Source: an uncultured Erysipelotrichaceae bacterium (GTDB lineage: Bacteria > Bacillota_I > Bacilli_A > RFN20 > CAG-826). From it: a stretch of 64,000 nt of DNA. The stretch's first letter is position 1; every line of letters starts with the position of its first letter. This document shows positions 50,058-58,784 of this stretch, piece by piece. The notes under the pieces are model-generated. The model did not search any database and was not told the DNA's origin. It saw nothing but the letters and a program-made list of their open reading frames with translations. The position numbers and the translations under genes are program-made. The stretch spans positions 62,001 to 126,000 of the forward strand of contig OMWW01000003.1 in NCBI GenBank assembly GCA_900314865.1. The letters run 5' to 3'.

Positions 50058-50084
50058 CAAAAAAACGGGAAGTCCCGTTTTTTT
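50058..50084. terminator. Bidirectional terminator between pgcA and trpS
   Basis: AAAACGGGA/TCCCGTTTT hairpin with A- and T-runs on either side. Confidence 0.85.
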
Positions 50085-51072
50085 ACTCTATATCTAGTAA
50101 ACCAATTGCTTTCTTAACTCTTTTAAGAGTTACGTTAGCGACTTTTTTGGCGGCTTCCGCTCCATCTTTAAGAGCCTTTTCATAGGCTTTGCTTTCTAAG
50201 ATAGCTTTATATTTTTCTTGGAAGGCACCGAGTTCTTCACAAACTACATCAGCAACTGCTTTTTTGAAATCTCCGTATCTAGAACCTTCAAATTGCTTTT
50301 CTGCTTCTTCGATGCTGATTTCTTTTAACGCCGCATAAATTGTTAATAAGTTAGAGATACCAGGTTTATTTTCAACATCATATTTGACTTCACTTCCAGA
50401 ATCGGTAACCGCGGACATTATTTTCTTACGGATAACTGTTAGATCGTCTTTTAAGAAGATGTCTCCTTTAGGATCGCTCTTACTCATTTTCTTGCTTGGA
50501 TCACTTAAGGACATGATTCTAGCACCAACTTTTCTCATCTCGTATTTTGGAAGAGTAAGAACTTCACCGTATCTGTTATTAAATCTATTTACTAAGTCTC
50601 TAGTTAATTCAACGTGTTGAATTTGATCTTCGCCCACAGGGACGATGTTTGCGTCATATAATACGATATCGCACGCCATTAAGACAGGATAAGCAAACAA
50701 GCCTAAACCAATTGCGCTTTCTTTCATTTTGCTGCTCTTATCCTTGAATTGGGTCATTCTACTTAATTCACCCATATAGAGATAATTTTGCATAATCGCG
50801 TTAAGCTCTGCGTGAGCGGAGACACTACTTTGTAGGAATAGGTGTGCTTTAGAGATATCAATACCTGCTGCTAAATAGAAGCAAGCGAGGTCGATAGAAT
50901 TTTGTCTTAATACTTCTGGTTCAATTGGTAAAGTTAAAGCATGGAGATCTGCGATGAAGTAGAAACATTCTCCTTTTTCGGTTTCATTTTTTAAATGTTT
51001 AAGGACACCAATGTAGTTTCCTAAGGTCAATTGACCTGTTGGTTTAATACCAGTTAAAATTCTATTCGCCAT
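50083..51072 (-). CDS. trpS: Tryptophanyl-tRNA synthetase
   Basis: 329 residues from the ATG at 51072, chosen over an in-frame TTG at 51090 because a TGGAGAAAG ribosome site sits directly before it. Class I synthetase that charges tRNA-Trp. ILTGIKPTGQLTLGNYIG (HIGH-like, residues 5-22) and KKMSKSDPKGDIF (KMSKS, about 192-204) are intact. Length is normal. A minus-strand TATAAT lies 30 nt upstream. No T-box leader is visible in the short upstream region, so regulation by tRNA-Trp is unlikely here. Confidence 0.93.
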   Translation of the reverse strand: MANRILTGIKPTGQLTLGNYIGVLKHLKNETEKGECFYFIADLHALTLPIEPEVLRQNSIDLACFYLAAGIDISKAHLFLQSSVSAHAELNAIMQNYLYMGELSRMTQFKDKSSKMKESAIGLGLFAYPVLMACDIVLYDANIVPVGEDQIQHVELTRDLVNRFNNRYGEVLTLPKYEMRKVGARIMSLSDPSKKMSKSDPKGDIFLKDDLTVIRKKIMSAVTDSGSEVKYDVENKPGISNLLTIYAALKEISIEEAEKQFEGSRYGDFKKAVADVVCEELGAFQEKYKAILESKAYEKALKDGAEAAKKVANVTLKRVKKAIGLLDIE

Positions 51073-51136
51073 AACTTTCTCCAATAACAATCATTATTAT
51101 AACGACATCCTATAATTTTTTCATTCACAAAATTAT

Positions 51137-51165
51137 TTGTTAATGAACTATAAAATAGTTATTAT
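51137..51165 (+). promoter_or_regulatory. Promoter of spx
   Basis: TTGTTA (51137-51142), 17-nt spacer, TATTAT (51160-51165), 14 nt before the ATG at 51180. The leader is too short for a typical ribosome site. The region also carries the sequence TTTTCATTCACAAA shared with the cdaA promoter. Confidence 0.5.
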
Positions 51166-51179
51166 ATTAATCGTAGAAT

Positions 51180-51593
51180 ATGATTAAGATTTATACCGCT
51201 CCAAGTTGTAGTTCATGTAATAAAGCTAAAAAATTCTTTAAAGACGAAGAAATTCCTTATACCGAAAAGAATATCTTTGTTAATGATCTAAACGAAAAAG
51301 AGCTTAGAGATATCCTTTCAAAAACCGAAAATGGAACCGAAGATATCATCTCTACTAGAAGCAAAATTATTAAAGAAAGTCACGCTGATATTGATAACAT
51401 GACTATTAGCGAACTCATCACTTTTATTAAAAAAAATCCTAGCGTTTTAAAACGTCCTATAATGGTGGATGACACAAAGGTTCAAGTAGGTTATAACTCT
51501 GAAGAAATTAGAGTCTTTATTCCTCGCGAAAAAAGAGTTGCTCAATGGGCGTGTAAAAAGGCTGATTGTCCTAGTTATAAAGATTGTAAATAA
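51180..51593 (+). CDS. spx: Spx/ArsC-family redox transcription regulator
   Basis: 137 residues. The redox switch CSSC (residues 10-13) and the motifs ENGTEDIISTRSKI, VLKRPIMVDDTKVQVGYNSEEIR match Spx, the regulator that binds the RNA polymerase alpha C-terminal domain and activates thiol-stress genes. The RPI motif is intact. The tail WACKKADCPSYKDCK carries three extra Cys not found in B. subtilis Spx. The neighbourhood (spx, CYTH protein, nadK) parallels the B. subtilis yjb region. Confidence 0.88.
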   Translation: MIKIYTAPSCSSCNKAKKFFKDEEIPYTEKNIFVNDLNEKELRDILSKTENGTEDIISTRSKIIKESHADIDNMTISELITFIKKNPSVLKRPIMVDDTKVQVGYNSEEIRVFIPREKRVAQWACKKADCPSYKDCK

Positions 51594-51602
51594 TAGAATA
51601 AT

Positions 51603-52196
51603 TTATATTTTAAAAATTGCTCGTCTACTTTTTGAGATGTAGCCTTTTTTGTATGACACCCCAAAACGAGAAAAGCTCTTGTTTAGATGCATTTTAGCGG
51701 CGGTCTTGCTATAAGATTCGACCTCAACGTTATAATCTGTTTTGTCATCATATTCATTTTTGTCGATGACTAATGTGTATTTTTTATAATAAACTTCTAG
51801 TCTAATTGTGGATAAAGTAGTGATTCTTTTTAATTTTGAAAGATCAACTTTGTTTTCTAATAATTTATCTTTGATATTGCCTTCTAATATTTGAGCGGTT
51901 TCATTAATTTTATCATATTCATTTTTACTTAATTGAAGGTTATATTCAGTGTCGCCAGATTCGCCTTTTATTTTAAGTGTTAATTCATATTCTTTATCAT
52001 CAATGGAACGAGTTCTAATGACAATTTGATGATTGGTGAGAAATAAGTCTTCATAATCAAAATAGGTATTAACGTTTCTAATGTATTTCTTCTCTTTTTT
52101 GACTTTAGAGAAAAAATCCATAATTTCAAAATACTGTTCCTCGGTAATCATTGCTCGAGCTTCATATTCAATGTTGATATTCTCGTTTTTAACCAT
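51603..52196 (-). CDS. CYTH-domain protein (YjbK-like)
   Basis: 197 residues with the CYTH/triphosphate-tunnel-metalloenzyme pattern: an N-terminal NIEYEARAMITEEQY (E-x-E-x-K-like strand), then YIRNVNTYFDY and IVIRTRSIDDKEYELTLKIK, where alternating charged residues line the tunnel. Such enzymes hydrolyse inorganic triphosphate or act on nucleotides. The gene is convergent with spx and divergent from nadK, an order close to B. subtilis yjbK near spx and ppnK. Substrate not known. Confidence 0.8.
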   Translation of the reverse strand: MVKNENINIEYEARAMITEEQYFEIMDFFSKVKKEKKYIRNVNTYFDYEDLFLTNHQIVIRTRSIDDKEYELTLKIKGESGDTEYNLQLSKNEYDKINETAQILEGNIKDKLLENKVDLSKLKRITTLSTIRLEVYYKKYTLVIDKNEYDDKTDYNVEVESYSKTAAKMHLNKSFSRFGVSYKKGYISKSRRAIFKI

Positions 52197-52206
52197 ATAA
52201 TAATTA

Positions 52207-52215
52207 TGCTACAAT
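52207..52215 (+). promoter_or_regulatory. Extended -10, near-leaderless promoter of nadK
   Basis: TGCTACAAT (TGn + TACAAT), 9 nt before the ATG at 52225. Confidence 0.5.
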
Positions 52216-52224
52216 TATTACGCT

Positions 52225-53001
52225 ATGAAAATTGGATTATTTATCAAATACGAAGTAGTTCCTAATAACTTTGAGGAAACCATGATTAAGAAGATTTCTT
52301 CTTATGGTTATTCTTTTGATAATGAAAATCCAGATTATGTGTTTGTTTTTGGAGGAGACGGAACTTTTTTAAAATCTCTTCAAAGGTATTTGCCAATCCT
52401 CAATAGTGTAAAGTTTGTGTGTTTTAATAAAGGTAAACTTGCCTATTTCTCTGATTTTAAAGAAGAAGAAGTGGATGAGGTGCTTTCTTCGTTAGAGAGT
52501 GATAAATTCATCATTAGTTCTCATTCACTATTAAACGCAAAGATGAATAACGAAGAAGTTTTTGCTCTTAATGAAATTAGAATTGAAAACCCATTTCGCA
52601 CTTTGATTAGTGAAGTTTATATTGATGGAACATATTTAGAGAAATTTAGAGGTAACGGTTTAGTGGTTTGTACTGCTTTTGGCAGTAGTGCCTACAACAA
52701 ATCTCTTTCTGGGGCTTGTGTTTCTACTGATTTAGAAATTCTTCAATTAAATGAAATTGCCCCGATTAATAACTGCTTATATTCTTCGCTTCATAGCCCA
52801 CTAATCTTACCAAAAGGTAGTGTTATCACCTTTAAAGGTGATTTTAAAGAAGTAGTTATTGGCTATGATAACAAAGTATTAAAAGATTGCGATTCTAACG
52901 AAATTAGTTTCTCTTTGTCTAATAAGAAAGTAAATCTTGTCTTTAAAAAAGATCATAACTACATCGATAGACTTAGTAAGGCTTTTGTTGAAAGGAGATA
53001 A
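52225..53001 (+). CDS. nadK: NAD kinase
   Basis: 258 residues. The GGDGTFLKSL motif (about 48-57) is the ATP/NAD kinase signature. The NE/D motif ALNEIRIENP and the GSSAYNKSLSGAC loop (about 153-165) are also present. It phosphorylates NAD to NADP and sets the cell's reducing budget. Normal length for bacterial NadK. A tiny membrane-protein gene starts 2 nt after its stop. Confidence 0.92.
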   Translation: MKIGLFIKYEVVPNNFEETMIKKISSYGYSFDNENPDYVFVFGGDGTFLKSLQRYLPILNSVKFVCFNKGKLAYFSDFKEEEVDEVLSSLESDKFIISSHSLLNAKMNNEEVFALNEIRIENPFRTLISEVYIDGTYLEKFRGNGLVVCTAFGSSAYNKSLSGACVSTDLEILQLNEIAPINNCLYSSLHSPLILPKGSVITFKGDFKEVVIGYDNKVLKDCDSNEISFSLSNKKVNLVFKKDHNYIDRLSKAFVERR

Positions 53002-53003
53002 CA

Positions 53004-53141
53004 ATGATCATTTTTTCAACATTTAAAGATAGCCTTAACGAAACTCTTAAAAATGGTAGTTTTTATATCGCTTTAGGAATTGCTGTTATTATTGCGATTA
53101 CTATCGCGGTGATTTTAATTAGAGGAAGAAAAAAGAAATAG
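53004..53141 (+). CDS. Small single-pass membrane protein, 45 residues
   Basis: ATG at 53004 with an AAGGAGA ribosome site located inside the end of nadK; the stop TAG is at 53139-53141. The product begins MIIFSTFKDSLNETLKNGS, then one long hydrophobic helix (about 19-38; FYIALGIAVIIAITIAVILI) and a basic end RGRKKK (membrane, N-out or N-in by the positive-inside rule with a cytosolic C-terminus). The layout (ribosome site, coupling to nadK, membrane helix, basic tail) supports a real gene. Function unknown. It ends where maf ends on the other strand. Confidence 0.7.
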   Translation: MIIFSTFKDSLNETLKNGSFYIALGIAVIIAITIAVILIRGRKKK

Positions 53142-53702
53142 TTATTTTACTATTTCTTCTATCTTTTCTTTGATTTCTTTTACTGGGAACCCGACAACGT
53201 TATCGTAACTGCCGATAATGTTTTTTATTATTGGAAAGTTATCATTATCTTGAATGCCATACGCTCCAGCTTTATCTAATGGAGATCCACTTTTAACATA
53301 ATCTTTTATCAATTCATCATTCAACTTGTTGAAGATTACTTTTGTTTCAACAGCATCAACAATCAGTTTGCCTTGATAGTGAATGGCAAATCCGGTATAG
53401 ACATAGTGGGTTTGATTAGACAATTCTTTTAAAATTTTCATCGCATCTATTTCATCTTTTGGCTTTCCAATGATTTTGTTATTTAAGACAACGATGGTGT
53501 CTGCAGAGATAATTAAATCTTTAGGGTAGGATTTATAAACGGCTTCGCCTTTTCTTTTAGCAATTTCTTTTACAGCCTCAACAGGAGAAAGATTATATGA
53601 AGATGATTCATCGATATCTTCAATAGCAATTAAAAAATCTGATGAAATATATTTCATCAAATCTTTTCTTCTTGGGCTTTTACTCGCTAAGATGTATCTC
53701 AT
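53142..53702 (-). CDS. maf: Maf family nucleotide pyrophosphatase
   Basis: 186 residues. ILASKSPRRKDLM (residues 4-16) and ISADTIVVLNNKIIGKPKD (about 67-85) are Maf signatures, as is DKAGAYGIQD near 142-151. Maf enzymes hydrolyse dTTP/UTP and modified nucleotides as house-cleaning and may affect septum formation. Its start overlaps the RNase J stop by one base, so the two are translated in series. Confidence 0.9.
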   Translation of the reverse strand: MRYILASKSPRRKDLMKYISSDFLIAIEDIDESSSYNLSPVEAVKEIAKRKGEAVYKSYPKDLIISADTIVVLNNKIIGKPKDEIDAMKILKELSNQTHYVYTGFAIHYQGKLIVDAVETKVIFNKLNDELIKDYVKSGSPLDKAGAYGIQDNDNFPIIKNIIGSYDNVVGFPVKEIKEKIEEIVK

Positions 53703-55372
53703 TAGTTTTTGCTCATGATGACAGGAATGACCATTGGATGTCTCTTGGTCTTTCCATAAATATAAGTGCTAACAACTTCCTTGATGACGTTCTTTAAGTC
53801 TGCAAAGTTGGTTTTAGAATTAAGTTTTTTCGTAACAGCATCCTTAATTAAAATAGTGCATTCACTGATGGTTTTCTCATCGTTTCTTGTAATAACACCT
53901 CTATTATAAATGGTTGGTTCAATCATTAAGGAATTATTACGTGAATCTATCGCCAAAGCGATAATAAGAACTCCATCTTCAGTTAAAATCTTTCTATCTT
54001 CCATAACGGCGGTCGCTAAACCGTTAATGTCTTTACCATCAATATAACTAACTCCGTGTTCAACTGGATAACCTACGGTAACCTTGTGTTTAGCGAGAGT
54101 CAAAACATCTCCATTATCTAAAACAAAACAGTTCGCGGCTGGAACACCCAAAGATTCCGCTAATTCGGCGTGAAGTCTTAACATACGATATTCGCCATGC
54201 ATTGGCATAAAGTATTTAGGTTTAAATAGTTTTAAGATCAGTCTTAATTCTTGCTTTGAAGGATGTCCTGAAGAGTGGATGTCCGCTAAGATGGAATTGG
54301 TAATACATTCAGCACCTGCTCTAGTTAACATGTTAACGATATGAGCAATCATGATGCCGTTGCCTGGAATTGCAGAGCTAGAGAAAACAACAGTGTCACC
54401 AGGGATGATGTGTACATCTTTATGATCTCCGCTAGCGATACGACTTAAAGCAGCGTTTGGTTCTCCTTGAGAACCAGTACATAAAACAAGTACTTCGCTT
54501 CCTTTGAGGGTTTTAATATCTTCAGTAGAAATTATGGAACTATCTGGAATTTTGATATATCCAAAACCTCTAGATATTTCGACTGCTTTTTCCATACTCT
54601 TACCAACGATTGCAATCTTACGATTATGTTTAACTGCAGATTCACAGATTTGTTGAATACGAGAAATATTACTAGAGAAGGTTGAAACAATGATTCTACC
54701 TCTAGCTTCATTGAAGATTTCGTTAATCGAATCATTAACGTTCTTTTCACTTGGTGTATAGCCTTCATTTTCAGCATTAGTGGAGTCGGATAAAAGCAAA
54801 TCGACTCCCTCTTCGCCTAAGGACGCAATTTTTTGTAATTCAATGTCTGGTCCAATTGGAGTTAAGTCAACTTTAAAGTCGCCGGTAGAGACAATTTTTC
54901 CTTCGCTAGTGTCGATAACTACTCCATAGGAGTCAGGGATAGAGTGAGTTACTCTAAAGAAGGAGATATTGAAGTCTCCAATCGTGTATTTAGAATCGTT
55001 ATTATATTCAACGATTTTGACTCTTTCAGACATACGATATTCTTCGAGTCTGTTCTTGATTAATGCACATGCTAGTCTAGGAGCGTATATCACAGGGATA
55101 TTGACGTGTTGGATTAGGAAAGGAATGCCACCGATATGATCTTCATGACCATGGGTGATAATTAATGCTCTAATTTTGTTTTTATTATTTTTTAAATGTG
55201 TGAAATCAGGAACGATATAATCGATTCCTGGTAATTCGACGCCTGGAAACTTAACACCACAATCGATGATGACGATCTGGCTTTCATTTTCAAAGCAATA
55301 CATGTTTTTACCGACTTCTCCAAGTCCGCCTAACGCGTAAATAGAAACCGGTTTCGAAATATTCTTTTCCAT
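53702..55372 (-). CDS. rnj: Ribonuclease J
   Basis: 556 residues from the ATG at 55372, chosen over an in-frame ATG at 55429 because the family starts directly before YALGGLGEVGKNMY and a GGGGG-rich ribosome-like site precedes it. Beta-lactamase fold with ITHGHEDHIGG (metal ligands, about 76-86), SDSTNAEN, TFSSNISRIQQI (beta-CASP) and MPMHGEYRML near 369-378. RNase J is the 5'-3' exo/endonuclease for mRNA decay and rRNA maturation. It may be the only RNase J in the window. Confidence 0.92.
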   Translation of the reverse strand: MEKNISKPVSIYALGGLGEVGKNMYCFENESQIVIIDCGVKFPGVELPGIDYIVPDFTHLKNNKNKIRALIITHGHEDHIGGIPFLIQHVNIPVIYAPRLACALIKNRLEEYRMSERVKIVEYNNDSKYTIGDFNISFFRVTHSIPDSYGVVIDTSEGKIVSTGDFKVDLTPIGPDIELQKIASLGEEGVDLLLSDSTNAENEGYTPSEKNVNDSINEIFNEARGRIIVSTFSSNISRIQQICESAVKHNRKIAIVGKSMEKAVEISRGFGYIKIPDSSIISTEDIKTLKGSEVLVLCTGSQGEPNAALSRIASGDHKDVHIIPGDTVVFSSSAIPGNGIMIAHIVNMLTRAGAECITNSILADIHSSGHPSKQELRLILKLFKPKYFMPMHGEYRMLRLHAELAESLGVPAANCFVLDNGDVLTLAKHKVTVGYPVEHGVSYIDGKDINGLATAVMEDRKILTEDGVLIIALAIDSRNNSLMIEPTIYNRGVITRNDEKTISECTILIKDAVTKKLNSKTNFADLKNVIKEVVSTYIYGKTKRHPMVIPVIMSKN

Positions 55373-55526
55373 TTCTAACCCCCAAATAGCATTATGACTA
55401 TGTACTTTTTGGCAAAAACATATTATCACAAGTTAACTTGAATTGTATACATACAAAAGATATTTTCTAGTTTGTAGCAATATAAAGTTCAATTTTTTAA
55501 TAAATTGGCTAAAATATTAGATAGAT

Positions 55527-57275
55527 ATGCCACTAGGTACAGCGTTCAACAGTCTTAGATTGTTGCTAAAGAATTTAAACACTAATGCTTCAACGGTTCC
55601 TGCCGTAAAAAAGATAGATAACGATAAGCCTTGTATTTTTCCTCGTGATGAAATGATTGATTATCTTCCAAGAAGTAATCCAAAAAAAGAAGGAATACCA
55701 AACGAATATATTGAGTCTTTTATTAATGAGATTGATAGTGATCTTTCTTTAAGAAATAACCGTATTCTTATTTTAAAAAATGACAAAGTCATTTATGAAA
55801 AATACGATACTCCTTATGCTAAAGATAGTTGGAATTGCGCTTTCTCTTTTTCTAAGTCGGTTGTCGCTTTAGCATTAGGGTTGTTATTTGATGAAGGCAA
55901 AGTCAAGCTAGACGAACCAGTTTGTAAAATTCTTGGAAACGAAAAGAAGATTTTGGTTGCTAGAAATAAGAAAATTACCTTACGTCATTTGCTCACTCAT
56001 AGCAGCGGTATTTCCTTTAATGAAATGGAAAGTGCATCATCTTATAAGTGGGTTAAAGATTTCTTCAACAGCAAAGGCAAATTTAAACTTGGTGAAAAAT
56101 TTGAATATAACTCAATGAACACCTACATAATCAGTGTCTGCGTAGAGAAACTTGCTGGAATGAAGTTTGAAAAGTTTATTAGAACTAGACTATTCGATCC
56201 AATGGGAATGGCAAAAACATATTTTGACGTTTCACCTGAAGGTTATTTTAAAGGTGGATGGGGTTTATACATTCTTCCTGAAGATATGGCTAAGCTTGGC
56301 ATCTTAATAATGAATAACGGAAAGTTTAATGGAACCCAGTATATTTCTAGCGATTGGATTAACCAAATGACTCACACCCAATTTAAATCATCTAAGTTTA
56401 ACCATGTCTTTGATTATGGCTTCCAAACTTGGGTTGATGATAAAAACAGTTTCTGCACAATGAACGGAATGTATGATCAAAACGTTTTAGTGTATCGAAA
56501 TAGTGGAGTTATTGTAGTTACTTGCTGTTCTAATAATGACGCATTCCATGGCAGTAATATCTTTAATATCGCTCATAAATATTTTGCGTCTAAAGAATTA
56601 GGACAATTCCCATTATGCAAAAACAAAGGAAATCACGATGTTAAGAATTATGACAACCTCTTATATTATTATGACTATCTAAACGGCAAAGAGTTTAAAG
56701 CTTTGACCAAGATTTCTCATACTTGTGGTGTTCTTCCTCTTCTTCTACAAAATGAACTTGGAACTTATGTTCAAGGTATTAAAAGTGTGGTGTTTACCAA
56801 AGAAGATGAAAATTATGCTTTCATTGTTAATGAAGGAAACGACACTCATCATTTGAAATTTAATTTTAAAGAAGGGGTTAGGCAAACTCATTCTTTCTAT
56901 GGCAATGTTTTTGATACAGTGTGTGATGGTAGATTTATTTTAAGTGGTAAAGGAGAAGTTTATTTACTCATTAGGGTATTCTTCCTTGAATATCCTTCTA
57001 ATCGATTCTTCACTATTAAATTTGGTAAAACACATAACGCGATTTCTATTGAATGTAGTGAAAATCCTGGCCTTGAATTTGTTCGCTCTTTAATCGAAAT
57101 ACAGGATAAAAATACTAAGAAACTTATTAGAAACGCCCTTAATGCCTTTAATCATGATCTTATTGCGGGTAAGATTAGAAATATCTTTGCTCCGACTTTT
57201 ATCGCTACTAGTAGCGATTCATATAACATGACTATTTATAATAGAATTAAAAATAAAAAGCCATCTAAGAAATAG
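55527..57275 (+). CDS. Class C beta-lactamase-like serine hydrolase
   Basis: 582 residues. The beta-lactamase/penicillin-binding fold lies at about 60-375: FSFSKSVVALALGLL holds the S-x-x-K nucleophile (Ser at about 114), HLLTHSSGIS is family-typical, and FEYNSMNTYI the Y-x-N. No signal peptide is visible, so it appears cytosolic or non-classically placed, unusual for the class. The C-terminal ~200 residues are a beta-rich unknown domain. Such proteins are usually esterases, peptidases or D-amino-acid hydrolases, rarely true lactamases. The last codons overlap the def terminator. Confidence 0.75.
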   Translation: MPLGTAFNSLRLLLKNLNTNASTVPAVKKIDNDKPCIFPRDEMIDYLPRSNPKKEGIPNEYIESFINEIDSDLSLRNNRILILKNDKVIYEKYDTPYAKDSWNCAFSFSKSVVALALGLLFDEGKVKLDEPVCKILGNEKKILVARNKKITLRHLLTHSSGISFNEMESASSYKWVKDFFNSKGKFKLGEKFEYNSMNTYIISVCVEKLAGMKFEKFIRTRLFDPMGMAKTYFDVSPEGYFKGGWGLYILPEDMAKLGILIMNNGKFNGTQYISSDWINQMTHTQFKSSKFNHVFDYGFQTWVDDKNSFCTMNGMYDQNVLVYRNSGVIVVTCCSNNDAFHGSNIFNIAHKYFASKELGQFPLCKNKGNHDVKNYDNLLYYYDYLNGKEFKALTKISHTCGVLPLLLQNELGTYVQGIKSVVFTKEDENYAFIVNEGNDTHHLKFNFKEGVRQTHSFYGNVFDTVCDGRFILSGKGEVYLLIRVFFLEYPSNRFFTIKFGKTHNAISIECSENPGLEFVRSLIEIQDKNTKKLIRNALNAFNHDLIAGKIRNIFAPTFIATSSDSYNMTIYNRIKNKKPSKK

Positions 57276-57281
57276 ATGGCT
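57255..57281 (-). terminator. Terminator of def (minus strand)
   Basis: GCCATCTA/TAGATGGC hairpin; on the minus strand it is followed by TTTTTATTTTT. It lies inside the end of the serine hydrolase gene. Confidence 0.65.
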
Positions 57282-57283
57282 AA

Positions 57284-57829
57284 TTAGATGATTTCTTCAT
57301 TCATGAGTCTCTTATCGGGCTCATTTTTATTTATATGATCGTAGAAGAACATTCCGTTTAAGTGATCATATTCATGTTGAAGGACGATTGCAGGGAATCC
57401 TTTGGCGGATATTTCAATGTCTTTATTTTGTAGGGCATCAAAGGCTTTCATTTTAATCTTATAGTAGCGGTGTACTAAGCCATGGTGTTCATTATCAACA
57501 CTTAAGCATCCTTCTCCATTTTCTAAAGCACATTTTCTAAGTGAGGTTTCAGTAATAATCGGATTCACAAGTTGATATTGAACTTGATTTCCAGCTTCAT
57601 CTTGGAAATAGACAACAAACATTCTTTTTAATAATCCGATTTGAATTGCCGCTAATCCAACACCTTCTCTGATGTTGTGTTTTTTTGCGTATTCTTCATC
57701 TTGTGATTTTTTAAGATAATCAAGCATCGCGTCTAGAGTTTCTTTGTCTTCTTCAGATAAAGGCATCTCGACTGGAAGCGATCTTTTACGCATGATAGGG
57801 TTACTGTCTTTTACTATTTTAAGTTTCAT
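57284..57829 (-). CDS. def: Peptide deformylase
   Basis: 181 residues. The three PDF motifs are present: GVGLAAIQIG (motif 1, about 56-65; GxGLAAxQ), EGCLSV (motif 2, about 108-113, metal Cys) and QHEYDHLNGMFF (motif 3, HExxH, about 151-162). It removes the N-formyl group from nascent proteins using Fe2+. The insertion between motifs 1 and 2 fits type 2 enzymes of Gram-positive bacteria. Divergent from the ylbF gene. Confidence 0.93.
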   Translation of the reverse strand: MKLKIVKDSNPIMRKRSLPVEMPLSEEDKETLDAMLDYLKKSQDEEYAKKHNIREGVGLAAIQIGLLKRMFVVYFQDEAGNQVQYQLVNPIITETSLRKCALENGEGCLSVDNEHHGLVHRYYKIKMKAFDALQNKDIEISAKGFPAIVLQHEYDHLNGMFFYDHINKNEPDKRLMNEEII

Positions 57830-57869
57830 GATAATAGTTTAATTGATATCATTTTGCTTTGCAAACTTA

Positions 57870-57875
57870 TATAAT
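57870..57875 (+). promoter_or_regulatory. -10 box, near-leaderless promoter of ylbF-rsmD-coaD
   Basis: TATAAT ends 8 nt before the ATG at 57884. An in-frame TTG 3 nt earlier is less likely as start. Confidence 0.55.
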
Positions 57876-57883
57876 AATTATTG

Positions 57884-58243
57884 ATGGATGGTCACATTTA
57901 TACATTAGCGAAGCAAATTAATGATGAACTCAATAAAAATGAGGACGTCATCCTTTTAAATGAACTCGATAAGAAACTTAACAATAGTTATGAAGTGTAT
58001 AAATTGAGCAATCAAAAAGATGAAGCTTTAGAAAAGTATTTATCTAATAAAGAGTTATACGGAGAAGATAATGAGATAACTATCAAATCTCTAGAAGAAC
58101 TCAAAGAGGCGAAAGAAAGCCTCCAAAATCATCCTTTAGTGAAAGAATATATGGAAGTCTATTCCAGAGTTAGAGATCTCTATATTAAGATTGATAATAT
58201 TCTTTTAGGTGACTTTAAAAAGGAAAATAAGATATGCCAATGA
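57884..58243 (+). CDS. ylbF: YlbF-family regulator (Y-complex-like)
   Basis: 119 residues, all alpha, with acidic/basic heptads (IYTLAKQINDELNKNEDVI... LQNHPLVKEYMEVYSRVRDLY). Homology to YlbF/YmcA is inferred from this pattern and from synteny: in B. subtilis ylbF precedes rsmD (ylbH) and coaD (ylbI), exactly as here. YlbF with YmcA and YaaT directs RNase Y processing and affects competence, biofilm and sporulation. It overlaps rsmD by 10 bp. Confidence 0.75.
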   Translation: MDGHIYTLAKQINDELNKNEDVILLNELDKKLNNSYEVYKLSNQKDEALEKYLSNKELYGEDNEITIKSLEELKEAKESLQNHPLVKEYMEVYSRVRDLYIKIDNILLGDFKKENKICQ

Positions 58244-58782
58244 GAGTGATCGCCGGTATATATCGTCACCGTAAACTTGAATATCCAGAAAACAATCCTT
58301 CTATCCGACCAACCAAAGACAGGATTAGAGAAGCCTTCTTTTCTTCTTTAGGCGATATAGAGGGAAAGACATTTTTAGATTTATACGCTGGCTGTGGCTC
58401 AATGGGAATTGAAGCGATTAGTAGAGGTGCTTCTAAAGTCATTTTTGTAGACTATGATAACGAACCTCTTAAATATGTTAGAAAGAATATTGCATCTTTA
58501 AACATTGAAGATAAATGTGAAGTGATTAAATCTTTAGATTTAGAAGCCCTAAAAACTTTCATTTATCAAAACCGTAAATTCGATATCGTTTATCTTGATC
58601 CACCTTATGATAGTGGATTATATGACGAAGCTTTAAGATATATCTTTGAAAACGATTTACTTTCTGATTGTGGGATTGTAGCAATTGAATCAAATCGCAA
58701 GATTGAAATTAATCCTCTATGGAAAGTTAGAATAAAAGAGTATCATTATGGTGAAATTCAAGTAGTGGTATTAAGGAAATAA
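58234..58782 (+). CDS. rsmD: 16S rRNA (guanine966-N2)-methyltransferase
   Basis: 182 residues. SAM-binding FLDLYAGCGSMGIEAISRGA (about 48-67) and the catalytic VYLDPPYDSGLY (about 126-137, DPPY) define RsmD. IRPTKDRIREAFFSSL near 28-43 is the substrate-contact motif. It methylates G966 of 16S rRNA. The start, inside the end of ylbF, is a MPMRVIAG ATG with an AAAGGAAAA-like site. It is 2 nt before coaD. Confidence 0.92.
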   Translation: MPMRVIAGIYRHRKLEYPENNPSIRPTKDRIREAFFSSLGDIEGKTFLDLYAGCGSMGIEAISRGASKVIFVDYDNEPLKYVRKNIASLNIEDKCEVIKSLDLEALKTFIYQNRKFDIVYLDPPYDSGLYDEALRYIFENDLLSDCGIVAIESNRKIEINPLWKVRIKEYHYGEIQVVVLRK

Positions 58783-58784
58783 CT

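Noticed and set aside
51090..51180. T-box or other riboswitch before trpS
   Set aside because: The leader is about 30 nt and lacks a specifier stem or antiterminator.
55527..57275. True beta-lactamase conferring resistance
   Set aside because: No signal peptide, extra C-terminal domain and weak third motif; a general serine hydrolase is more likely.
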